A stretch of DNA of 6,704 bases from an uncultured Clostridia bacterium (GTDB taxonomy: Bacteria > Bacillota > Clostridia > Oscillospirales > CAG-272), in the NCBI GenBank assembly GCA_946615525.1, contig CAMOHW010000048.1, positions 1-6,704 on the forward strand. The letters run 5' to 3'. Below the pieces are notes generated by a model. The model was not told where the DNA came from. It made no database searches and was given only the letters and a program-made list of their open reading frames with translations. Of this stretch, positions 1-5,421 are shown one piece after another (position 1 is the first letter of the stretch; each line of letters opens with the position of its first letter). Both the position numbers and the translations under genes were made by a program.

Positions 1-699
1 CTCCAGCACCTTGGGGCCGGCAATGGTGCCTTCCTTGTTGACGTGTCCGACCATCAAAATCGAAATACCATCGTTTTTTGCTTTGTTGATGAAGGAAAGT
101 GCAGTTTCCCGTACCTGTGCAACACTCCCAGGCGTGGAGTTTACGGTTGCGGAATAAACGGTTTGAATGGAATCGACAATCACAACATCCGGTTTGACGC
201 GGTCGATCTCCTTCAAAATACTTTCAATATTCGTTTCGGTCAGAATGAAGAGGTTTTTGCCCAAAACGCCAAGCCGTTTTGCCCGCAGTTTGAGTTGACC
301 GCCCGATTCCTCGCCCGAAACATAAAGCACGCGGCGGGTTTCTCCAAGCGCATCGCAGATCTGCATCAAAAGCGTGGATTTACCGATTCCGGGTTCGCCC
401 GAAAGCAGAACGACCGAGCCATGTACCAATCCGCCGCCCAAAACGCGATCCAACTCGCCAAGCCCTGTGTTTTGGCGCATATAATCGGGAATTTCCAATT
501 CCTGAAAACCGGCGGCTTTGTTTTCGCCCGTCGGCATCATGCTAATACGCTTGGGAGCTGCCGCACCGGCGGCAGGAGCCATTTCCTCAACATCTTCCAC
601 AAAGGCGTTCCATGCGCCGCAATTCGGGCATTTTCCCATCCATTTTGCCGTTTTATATTCACATTCGGTGCAAATATAAACAGTTTTTAAACCTTTCAT
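1..699 (-). CDS. radA: DNA repair protein RadA (Sms), N-terminal half
   Basis: RadA is a RecA-like ATPase that promotes branch migration of recombination intermediates; it acts on DNA in the cytoplasm. The 233 visible codons hold an N-terminal zinc finger of the form CxxC-x10-CxxC (Cys10, Cys13, Cys24, Cys27, with KCPNCGAWN), the Walker A loop GEPGIGKS at 101-108, the GEES segment at 129-132, a Walker B-like strand ending VIVDSIQT at 173-180, and HVNKEGTIAGPKVLE at 219-233, all typical of RadA. The family is about 450-460 residues long, so roughly half is missing beyond the left edge, including the RadA-specific KNRFG motif and the Lon-like C-terminal domain. The start is the ATG at 699, the only start in this frame that begins the protein just before the zinc finger. 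GGGAGG lies 11 bases upstream. An ATG at 710 closer to that site opens only a four-codon frame, and the ATG at 706 is out of frame. Confidence 0.97.
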   Translation of the reverse strand, partial: MKGLKTVYICTECEYKTAKWMGKCPNCGAWNAFVEDVEEMAPAAGAAAPKRISMMPTGENKAAGFQELEIPDYMRQNTGLGELDRVLGGGLVHGSVVLLSGEPGIGKSTLLMQICDALGETRRVLYVSGEESGGQLKLRAKRLGVLGKNLFILTETNIESILKEIDRVKPDVVIVDSIQTVYSATVNSTPGSVAQVRETALSFINKAKNDGISILMVGHVNKEGTIAGPKVLE

Positions 700-735
700 T
701 TTGCATTCATCCTCCCAAAGCAGACCTCTATATTT

Positions 736-764
736 ATCATATCATAAGTAAAATCAAATGTCAA
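736..764 (-). promoter_or_regulatory. radA promoter (sigma-A type)
   Basis: On the minus strand, TTGACA (764-759) and TATGAT (741-736) are separated by 17 bases, with an extended -10 TG at 744-743. Transcription would start near 729, leaving a leader of about 30 bases before the radA ATG. TATGAT occurs twice in overlapping copies (746-741 and 741-736); only the second gives correct spacing. Confidence 0.8.
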
Positions 765-810
765 GGAGAGAAAAAGTGCAAAACAAATAAAAAACCAGTG
801 CAAAAAGCAC

Positions 811-839
811 TTGACAAGGCAAAAAAAGTATGCTATAAT
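811..839 (+). promoter_or_regulatory. tRNA-Leu promoter (perfect sigma-A consensus)
   Basis: TTGACA (811-816), a 17-base spacer and TATAAT (834-839) match the sigma-A consensus exactly, with an extended -10 TG at 831-832. Transcription would start near 846, about 16 bases before the mature tRNA 5' end. Such strength is expected for a stable RNA gene. The promoter is divergent from that of radA, with about 45 bases between the two -35 boxes. Confidence 0.9.
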
Positions 840-861
840 AAGGGACGTTCCGAACCGATAT

Positions 862-948
862 GCCGGTGTGTCGGAATTGGCAGACGAGACAGACTCAAAA
901 TCTGTTGTCCGCAAGGTCGTGTGGGTTCGAGTCCCACCACCGGCACCA
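862..948 (+). tRNA. tRNA-Leu (anticodon CAA)
   Basis: This is a class II tRNA that reads the leucine codon UUG. The acceptor stem pairs GCCGGTG (862-868) with CACCGGC (938-944), followed by discriminator A945 and an encoded CCA (946-948). The anticodon stem is ACAGA/TCTGT around the loop CTCAAAA, placing the anticodon CAA at 896-898. A long variable arm lies at about 906-920, as expected for leucine. The T-arm is GTGGG (921-925), loop TTCGAGT, CCCAC (933-937). The gene has its own promoter upstream and a hairpin terminator 6 bases downstream, so it looks like a single-gene stable RNA unit. Confidence 0.97.
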
Positions 949-954
949 AAACAA

Positions 955-994
955 TTGCAGTGATTGATACAAATATCGGTCACTGCAACTTTTT
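955..994 (+). terminator. Intrinsic terminator after tRNA-Leu
   Basis: A 15-base-pair stem, TTGCAGTGATTGATA (955-969) with TATCGGTCACTGCAA (974-988), closes on a CAAA loop. It includes two G-T pairs, which are G-U in RNA. It is followed by one C and a run of five T (990-994). It should end the tRNA transcript, but it also lies directly in front of the next gene, whose ribosome binding site starts about 5 bases after the T-run. Confidence 0.85.
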
Positions 995-1010
995 ATGTGA
1001 GGTATTATTT

Positions 1011-1817
1011 ATGTCTGCAAGTGAAAATCCGATCGTTCAATTCTATAGTGAAGGGTTCTTCGGATACGGAGAAAAGGGAATTTTCAAATACTTTTCCTTC
1101 TGGCACTTTTTGCCCATCGTTCTCTTGATTGCGGGAATCGTTTTGACCTACATCTATCGTGAAAAGATCCGTTCTTCCAAACACGAAAAAACCTTCCGCT
1201 TAATCCTCGGAATGGCGATGATGTTTGTAGAGATGAGTTATTTTTGGCGCTTGCTTTATATCGGCTGCTCGGATTTGGGCGAGATCAATCTTCTTTCCCG
1301 CTTGCCGTTCCAGGTTTGCGAATGGTCCTGCATTTTCGCCACGCTGATGGTTTTGACCGAGAACAAACATTTCTTTGATATTGATGTAGTGGTCTGCTTA
1401 ACGCTTGGCATTATGCCGCTGTTTTTGCCGGCGGTCATTCAAAGAACGGGACCTGCATATTATCGGTATTATCAATTCTGGCTCGAACATATTTTGCCGA
1501 TCTATGCGGTATTCTATATGATGTTTGTAAAAGGATTCCGCTACAATGTAAAAAAGATTTATAAAGCCATCATCTATCTTGCCATTTTGGGATTGATTTG
1601 TATTTACTTGAATATCAAAATCCCGCACGCTACCTATATGTATTTGCAGGGAGACGATCTGGGCGAAGCCCTCACATCGCTGTTGCCGAAGAATCAATTT
1701 GGCAGACTGGCAATCTTTTTGGGCATTGAACTGCTTTTGGCTGCCGCCGAATTCCTGATCTTTTATTTGATCGATAAGAAAAAGGCGAAAAAAGAACAAG
1801 CCAAAGTGGATGCTTGA
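1011..1817 (+). CDS. YwaF/TIGR02206-family integral membrane protein
   Basis: A 268-residue polytopic membrane protein with about six or seven hydrophobic helices (for example 31-49, 62-82, 103-116, 125-143, 158-174, 184-202, 232-255) and a lysine-rich cytoplasmic-looking tail at 256-265. It resembles the bacterial YwaF family (TIGR02206, related to eukaryotic TMEM164) in several ordered motifs: SRLPFQVCEWS around Cys103, YRYYQFWLEHILP with His160, and ATYMYLQG at 207-214, which sits where family members have NYMFL-like sequences. Human TMEM164 is reported to be a phospholipid acyltransferase with an essential cysteine; whether bacterial members share that activity is not known to me, and the substrate here is undetermined. 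The start is the ATG at 1011, with GAGG (999-1002) 8 bases upstream; the frame stays open further left only by running through the tRNA. No promoter was found between the tRNA terminator and this gene. It ends at the bidirectional terminator. Confidence 0.85.
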   Translation: MSASENPIVQFYSEGFFGYGEKGIFKYFSFWHFLPIVLLIAGIVLTYIYREKIRSSKHEKTFRLILGMAMMFVEMSYFWRLLYIGCSDLGEINLLSRLPFQVCEWSCIFATLMVLTENKHFFDIDVVVCLTLGIMPLFLPAVIQRTGPAYYRYYQFWLEHILPIYAVFYMMFVKGFRYNVKKIYKAIIYLAILGLICIYLNIKIPHATYMYLQGDDLGEALTSLLPKNQFGRLAIFLGIELLLAAAEFLIFYLIDKKKAKKEQAKVDA

Positions 1818-1821
1818 TTTT

Positions 1822-1867
1822 GCAAACAAAAAAGCACTTGCGTTTTGCAAGTGCTTTTTTTGTTTGC
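1822..1867. terminator. Bidirectional terminator between convergent genes
   Basis: GCACTTGC (1834-1841), loop GTTTT and GCAAGTGC (1847-1854) form a perfect 8-base-pair stem. It is flanked by A6 (1828-1833) and T7 (1855-1861), and beyond those by GCAAAC/GTTTGC, which extend the pairing. On either strand the GC stem is followed by a T-run, so it can end both the plus-strand membrane protein gene (stop at 1817) and the minus-strand lipoprotein gene (stop at 1875). Confidence 0.93.
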
Positions 1868-1874
1868 CTTTTTG

Positions 1875-2294
1875 TTATGATGCAGCTTTTACTGCGGCTT
1901 TTGTACCCCAATAAATCATTCTGCCGGAGCGGGCGACCACCCAATCGGAATTATCTTCCGCTTTCTCTTTTTCGGCATCCTTTTGGGCGTCTTCCCAAGC
2001 GGCTTTTGCATCAGCCGGGGTTTTGTAGTAAATGATGGTGATATATTCGGTTTTGCTATTGCCGTCTGCATCCTTTTCTTCCTTGCTTGCAGTTACGGTG
2101 GTTTCAATCGTTTTGTTACCCATAATTGCTGACGCAATGCCCGCAAGGTAATCAACCGTATCGTAAATCTCGTACCCATTGTCTTTCAGGGCCTCTTTGG
2201 CTTTCTCCGGATCTTTTTTCGGCGCACAGGCGACCAGCGCAAGTCCAAGCAGGATGATGCAAAGAATTGCCGATAGGATTTTTGTCATTTTCAT
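1875..2294 (-). CDS. Small predicted lipoprotein, function unknown
   Basis: The 139-residue product starts with a lipoprotein signal peptide: basic residues Lys2 and Lys5, a hydrophobic core at 6-22, and the lipobox LVAC with the acylated cysteine at position 23. The mature protein would be anchored on the outer face of the cell membrane. It is about 116 residues long, rich in Lys, Glu, Asp and Ala, with a charged helical stretch around 95-112 (AWEDAQKDAEKEKAED) and a C-terminal segment DWVVARSGRMIYWGTKAA. I do not recognise the family. The ATG at 2294 is chosen because AGGAG lies 9 bases upstream; an in-frame ATG at 2288 is possible but has longer spacing. The gene begins 19 bases after the udp stop with no room for its own promoter and is probably transcribed with udp. 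It ends at the bidirectional terminator. Confidence 0.85.
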   Translation of the reverse strand: MKMTKILSAILCIILLGLALVACAPKKDPEKAKEALKDNGYEIYDTVDYLAGIASAIMGNKTIETTVTASKEEKDADGNSKTEYITIIYYKTPADAKAAWEDAQKDAEKEKAEDNSDWVVARSGRMIYWGTKAAVKAAS

Positions 2295-2313
2295 AATGTT
2301 TATCTCCTTTTTA

Positions 2314-3084
2314 TTATTTCTTTTGTTCGATCAAGATGCGAACAGCTTCCACCGCAACAGTAATGGCGCTTGCAATGTCAATATATTTTATTTCCGTGGA
2401 GTCCAGCCCGGCGGCAACGCGCTCCTGGTTCCAAAGGGTGTGGAAGATCGCTCCTGTCAAAAGTCCGCGCGCGGCTCCCACTGTAAAGAGGGTAGAAGAT
2501 TCCATTTCACTTGCCAGAACGCCAAGGCGCTTCCATGCAGTCCATTGCTCGTTGAGCTTTTCGGCAACCGGCATTCTATCCGGATCATGTTGCCCGTAAA
2601 AGGAATCCTTGCTTTGTACAACGCCAACATGATAGGGCGCTCCGCCGTTTGCGGCGGCAGAAACCAGCGCGAAAAGAACGCGATAATCCGGAACGGCAGG
2701 GTATTCGATCGGTGCATACTCGCGTGAGGTTCCATCCTGTCGGACAGCGCCCGATGCAATGACAAGGTCACCGCTTTTTACCGATTGTTCAATGCCCCCG
2801 CAGGTGCCAACGCGAATCAAAACGCGCGCGCCGCAATTGGCAAGTTCCTCTGCGGCAATGGCGGCGGAAGGCCCGCCGATCCCGGTAGAGCAAACGGTAA
2901 CCAATTCTCCGTTGATCGTTCCGTTCCAAATGGTAAACTCCCGATTGGTGCCAACGAAAACGGGATTTTCCAACCGTTTTGCAATCATTTCTACGCGCTC
3001 CGGCGCTCCCGGCAACAGGCAGTATTCTCCGATTTTTCCGCGTTCTGCGGGAATGTGAAAGGGTTTTTCGGGCAAAATCAGCAT
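2314..3084 (-). CDS. udp: Uridine phosphorylase
   Basis: The enzyme cleaves uridine with phosphate to uracil and ribose-1-phosphate, in cytoplasmic pyrimidine salvage. The 256-residue protein has the whole nucleoside phosphorylase-I fold. The phosphate-binding LPGAPER (24-30, Gly26 and Arg30), Arg48 in NREFTIWNG, STGIGGPS (66-73), and RVGT (91-94) align with Arg30, Arg48, Arg91 and Thr94 of the E. coli enzyme. The ribose-binding EMES is at 193-196. The uracil-recognition segment reads DSFYGQHDPDRM (160-171): the glutamine is present, but the arginine that E. coli has two residues later is not in that place, as I recall for many clostridial members. I chose the ATG at 3084 because AAAGGAGGA lies 7 bases upstream; an in-frame TTG at 3090 would sit against the ribosome binding site. 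Two TAA stops end the gene. A purine nucleoside phosphorylase is less likely given STGIGGPS and SKDSFYGQ. Confidence 0.93.
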   Translation of the reverse strand: MLILPEKPFHIPAERGKIGEYCLLPGAPERVEMIAKRLENPVFVGTNREFTIWNGTINGELVTVCSTGIGGPSAAIAAEELANCGARVLIRVGTCGGIEQSVKSGDLVIASGAVRQDGTSREYAPIEYPAVPDYRVLFALVSAAANGGAPYHVGVVQSKDSFYGQHDPDRMPVAEKLNEQWTAWKRLGVLASEMESSTLFTVGAARGLLTGAIFHTLWNQERVAAGLDSTEIKYIDIASAITVAVEAVRILIEQKK

Positions 3085-3113
3085 TGCCAATCCTCCTTTG
3101 CGTTTCTACTGTT

Positions 3114-3142
3114 ATTATATCATATTTTTTGGTATAATGCAA
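3114..3142 (-). promoter_or_regulatory. udp-lipoprotein promoter, extended -10
   Basis: On the minus strand the -10 TATAAT (3119-3114) is preceded by TG at 3122-3121, an extended -10. A weak -35, TTGCAT (3142-3137), lies 17 bases upstream. Transcription would start near 3107, about 23 bases before the udp ATG. The -35 box overlaps the -10 box of the opposing promoter at 3133-3138. Confidence 0.7.
3130..3138 (+). promoter_or_regulatory. Candidate sigma-A-type promoter before spoVAD
   Basis: TGGTATAAT is a perfect -10 hexamer with an extended -10 TG. No good -35 box exists 16-18 bases upstream (TGTTAT at 3110-3115 is poor). It would start transcription near 3145. A vegetative promoter for spoVAD would be unexpected, so this could be fortuitous in an A+T-rich region. 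Confidence 0.4.
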
Positions 3143-3160
3143 GGCAAAGTGTGCAGAATA
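3132..3160 (+). promoter_or_regulatory. Candidate forespore (sigma-G-like) promoter of spoVAD-spoVAE
   Basis: GTATA (3132-3136) fits the sigma-F/sigma-G -35 pattern GnATR. CAGAATA (3154-3160) matches the sigma-G -10 pattern CATnnTA at four of five fixed positions, and the spacing is 17 bases. In Bacillus subtilis the spoVA operon is read by sigma-G in the forespore, so a site of this type is expected here. Transcription would start near 3167, about 27 bases before the spoVAD ATG. This is inferred by eye from a short degenerate motif. Confidence 0.4.
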
Positions 3161-3193
3161 AAGAAAAAAGAGGAAATTGAAAGGAGCGCGGCA

Positions 3194-4219
3194 ATGGCAC
3201 AGGGAATCATTGACTTGCAGGCAAGCATTTGCGCTTGGGCAACAGCGGTTGGCAAAAAAGAGTCCGAAGGTCCACTGGGGAGTTGCTTTGATTTGAAAGA
3301 TCCGACCGACAAATACGGACAAAAAACATGGGAGGCGGCAGAAAGTGAAATGCAAAGGCGCACACTTGCCTTGGCGATCCGGCGGCGGGATTTGAAACCG
3401 GAAGAAATCGATCTTCTGTTTGCAGGCGATCTTTTGAATCAATGCGTTGCCTCGGCCTATGGCCTTTTGGAGTATCCCATCCCGTATTGCGGCATCTATG
3501 GAGCTTGTTCTACCTCTGCCGAGGGGATCCTGCTGGCCGGAATTTCCGTTTCATCCGGAATTGCAACATGGGCAAGCGCGGTAACTTCCTCGCATTATTG
3601 CGCTGCCGAGCGGCAGTATCGCACTCCCATTGAATATGGAGCGCAACGAAGCCCAACCGCACAATGGACGGTGACCGGCGCCGGCGCATTTTTGATTGGA
3701 AAAGCGGAAGAGGAAGGCGTGCCCCTCACGCGCGGTATGGTGGGCATCCCCTGTGATAGCGGCGTCAAGGACGCGTCAAACATGGGGGGAGCCATGGCGA
3801 TTGCTGCGGCAGATACCCTGAAACGATTTTTCAAAGCTTCCGGAACGGCGCCAAAGGATTATGACCGCATTATAACCGGTGACCTCGGATACGAGGGCGG
3901 TGCCATTCTTTGCGATCTTTTGAGGGCAGACGGCATTGACATTCGGGAGCGGTATTCGGATTGCGGACAACTCATCTATGACCGCAAACGGCAGGATGTA
4001 CACTCCGGCGGTTCGGGATGCGGTTGCGCGGCGGTAACGCTGGGCGGTTATCTTCTGCCGCGGCTTTGGGAGGGCATTGAAAAACGGATCCTGTTTTTGC
4101 CCACCGGAGCGCTGATGAGTCCGGACAGCATCAAACAGGGAAGAACCATTCCCGCTGTTGCGCACTTGGTGGAATTGGAAGCGCGCAAATGCAAGCAAAA
4201 AGAGGAGGACGAGGCATAA
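3194..4219 (+). CDS. spoVAD: Stage V sporulation protein AD (dipicolinic acid-binding)
   Basis: SpoVAD is part of the SpoVA complex in the inner membrane of the forespore; it binds dipicolinic acid (DPA) and is needed for its uptake into the spore core and release on germination. The 341-residue product has a thiolase-like fold and nearly the same length as the B. subtilis protein (338). Visible family motifs are GACSTSAEG around Cys105 (103-111), TSSHYCAAERQ (131-141), PTAQWTVTGAGA (154-165), NMGGAMAIAAAD (196-207), TGDLG (228-232), HSGGSGCGCA (270-279) and PTGALMSP (303-310). The ATG at 3194 is chosen because AAGGAG (3181-3186) lies 7 bases upstream and the product then has the expected length; the open frame extends to 3098 but without that support. 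The TAA stop is directly followed by the spoVAE ATG. The usual upstream partner spoVAC is absent; the divergent udp lies there instead. Confidence 0.97.
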   Translation: MAQGIIDLQASICAWATAVGKKESEGPLGSCFDLKDPTDKYGQKTWEAAESEMQRRTLALAIRRRDLKPEEIDLLFAGDLLNQCVASAYGLLEYPIPYCGIYGACSTSAEGILLAGISVSSGIATWASAVTSSHYCAAERQYRTPIEYGAQRSPTAQWTVTGAGAFLIGKAEEEGVPLTRGMVGIPCDSGVKDASNMGGAMAIAAADTLKRFFKASGTAPKDYDRIITGDLGYEGGAILCDLLRADGIDIRERYSDCGQLIYDRKRQDVHSGGSGCGCAAVTLGGYLLPRLWEGIEKRILFLPTGALMSPDSIKQGRTIPAVAHLVELEARKCKQKEEDEA

Positions 4220-4588
4220 ATGGATATTTTGATCGCTTGTCTGCGCGCATTTTTAATTGGCGGGGCCTTTTGCGTGATCGCGCAGATCCTCATTGATAAA
4301 ACCAATCTTACACCGGCGCGTATTCTGGTGTTGTATGTTGTTGCAGGTGTGGCATTGGGCGCTTTGGGCGTTTACAAACCGCTGGTGGATTTTGCAGGAG
4401 CCGGAGCGACCGTCCCGCTGACGGGTTTTGGATTTCTCATTTCCAAAGGTGTCAAACAGGCGGTAGAGGAGCAGGGACTGCTCGGCGCGCTGACCGGGAC
4501 GCTTGCGACCACTTCTGGCGGTATTGCCGCGGCGCTCATCTTCGGCTATCTTGCCTGCCTTTGCTTCCATGGCAAGCCAAAACAATAA
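4220..4588 (+). CDS. spoVAE: Stage V sporulation protein AE (SpoVAEb type)
   Basis: A 122-residue membrane subunit of the SpoVA dipicolinic acid channel, acting with SpoVAC and SpoVAD in the spore inner membrane. Hydrophobic segments lie at about 4-24, 32-54, 63-75 and 87-116, rich in Gly and Ala. Motifs resembling SpoVAEb include FLIGGAFCVIAQILIDKTNLTP (11-32), YKPLVDFAGAGATVPLTGFG (52-71) and GALTGTLATTSGGIAAA (89-105). The length fits SpoVAEb (about 116 residues in B. subtilis), so the unrelated soluble SpoVAEa is excluded. The ATG at 4220 touches the spoVAD stop (TAAATG), and two Shine-Dalgarno-like stretches (AGGAGG at 4203-4208, GAGG at 4211-4214) lie inside the end of spoVAD, so the two are probably translationally coupled. 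No spoVAEa, spoVAF or gerA-type gene follows; a terminator does. Confidence 0.95.
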   Translation: MDILIACLRAFLIGGAFCVIAQILIDKTNLTPARILVLYVVAGVALGALGVYKPLVDFAGAGATVPLTGFGFLISKGVKQAVEEQGLLGALTGTLATTSGGIAAALIFGYLACLCFHGKPKQ

Positions 4589-4594
4589 AAAAGG

Positions 4595-4625
4595 AACGGT
4601 GTATGCCTTTGCATACACCGTTTTT
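4595..4625. terminator. Bidirectional terminator after spoVAE
   Basis: A 12-base-pair perfect stem, AACGGTGTATGC (4595-4606) with GCATACACCGTT (4611-4622), closes on a CTTT loop. On the plus strand T-run 4621-4625 follows. On the minus strand the stem is followed by CC and then a six-T run (4592-4587). It lies in the 35-base gap between two convergent genes and overlaps the last base pairs of the minus-strand stop codon, so it can serve both. Confidence 0.93.
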
Positions 4626-5292
4626 AGTCTTCAAACAGGTCTTTCGGGTCGATCAGGGAGTGTCCGCAGTTCTCACAACGGGTGGGAGTCGGGTAAAAAT
4701 GCCCGCAGGCGGCGCAAAGATAGGAGTTTTGCGGAACGGTAACGGCAGGACCGCCGGTAGTATCTTCATCAGCCGCCCATTTTTGCACCGACGGTGCCTT
4801 CATGCGTTTCGGATCGGCAATGGGATAGGGAAGTCCGGCAAAATAGCGAATGTAGTTGCCCTCGTAGTAGTAAAAGAAGAAGCCCGGCTTTTGCTCAAAT
4901 CGCAATTTGCGAATCTTACCGGAGGGGGTTCGCACGCGCAAAACGGTATCCAACCGGTAGCCGTAACTTGCCGCGGGAGCGTTTGCGTCCTGCGAGGTGG
5001 AATAGGAGTGCGAAAGCGAGGAACGCAAAATCTCCCCCTCAAAGGAGCGCTCAAAGAACATTCGGATCATTCCAAACAAAACAAGACCGCTCAAAAGCGA
5101 AAAACCGATCCAAACCCAGAGCCGCCAACCGGCAATGGGCGATTGCACCGAATAGCGGTGCGTCCGGTTGAAATAGATGAGCGCCATTGTCAAAAAGAGA
5201 AACCAACCGGCAAACAGAAGAAGGCGGAGTGCTCGGCGCCGGCGCACAAAACGCACAAGATCGGCGTTGCGGCTTGGAATGCGGAACATCAT
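4624..5292 (-). CDS. Membrane protein with C-terminal zinc ribbon, function unknown
   Basis: I do not recognise this 222-residue protein. A basic N terminus (RFVRRRR, 14-20) precedes two hydrophobic helices at about 22-41 and 56-79. By the positive-inside rule both termini would be cytoplasmic. A soluble region follows with a strand-rich part (112-158, including RVRTPSGKIRKLRFEQ and FFFYYYEGNYIRYFAG). The C terminus carries four cysteines in a CxxC-x9-CxxC arrangement (Cys193, Cys196, Cys206, Cys209: CAACGHFYPTPTRCENCGHSL), a likely zinc ribbon. Two adjacent ATG codons (5292, 5289) lie 5 and 8 bases after AAAGGAGG, so the start is uncertain by one residue. It has its own promoter and stands alone: it is divergent from glyA and convergent with spoVAE. 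Confidence 0.85.
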   Translation of the reverse strand: MMFRIPSRNADLVRFVRRRRALRLLLFAGWFLFLTMALIYFNRTHRYSVQSPIAGWRLWVWIGFSLLSGLVLFGMIRMFFERSFEGEILRSSLSHSYSTSQDANAPAASYGYRLDTVLRVRTPSGKIRKLRFEQKPGFFFYYYEGNYIRYFAGLPYPIADPKRMKAPSVQKWAADEDTTGGPAVTVPQNSYLCAACGHFYPTPTRCENCGHSLIDPKDLFED

Positions 5293-5321
5293 CGGTTCCT
5301 CCTTTCGTGGTTTCTGTTCCT

Positions 5322-5350
5322 ATTTTAACATGGAATCAACCAAAAATCAA
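5322..5350 (-). promoter_or_regulatory. Promoter of the zinc-ribbon membrane protein gene
   Basis: On the minus strand, TTGATT (5350-5345), a 17-base spacer and TAAAAT (5327-5322) form a good sigma-A-type promoter, with an extended -10 TG at 5330-5329. Transcription would start near 5315, about 23 bases before the start codon. A second TTGATT at 5339-5334 is too close to the -10 to serve as the -35. Confidence 0.72.
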
Positions 5351-5421
5351 GAAAAAAGAAGAAAATGAAAAACAACATTCTGTATTTTTGCAAAAAAAAC
5401 GCCAAAAGAGGAGAAAAATAC

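Noticed and set aside
43..690. Plus-strand open frame of 215 codons opposite radA
   Set aside because: It lies entirely antisense to the clear RadA reading frame, and its translation resembles no family; it is a composition shadow.
696..983. Minus-strand open frame of 95 codons encoding GAGGGTRTHTTLRTTDFESVSSANSD-like sequence (GAGGGTRTHTTLRTTDFESV)
   Set aside because: It is the antisense translation of the tRNA-Leu gene. This peptide is a familiar false gene in databases. It has no ribosome binding site of its own and also runs across both the radA and tRNA promoters.
612..1010. N-terminal extension of the YwaF-like frame back to an ATG at 612
   Set aside because: The extension would run through radA, the tRNA-Leu gene and its terminator. 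The ATG at 1011 has a GAGG site and starts a protein of normal family length.
4561..5328. Plus-strand open frame of 255 codons opposite the zinc-ribbon protein gene
   Set aside because: The minus-strand frame has a strong ribosome binding site, promoter, transmembrane helices and a zinc ribbon. The plus-strand frame starts inside spoVAE, crosses the terminator and has no recognisable features.
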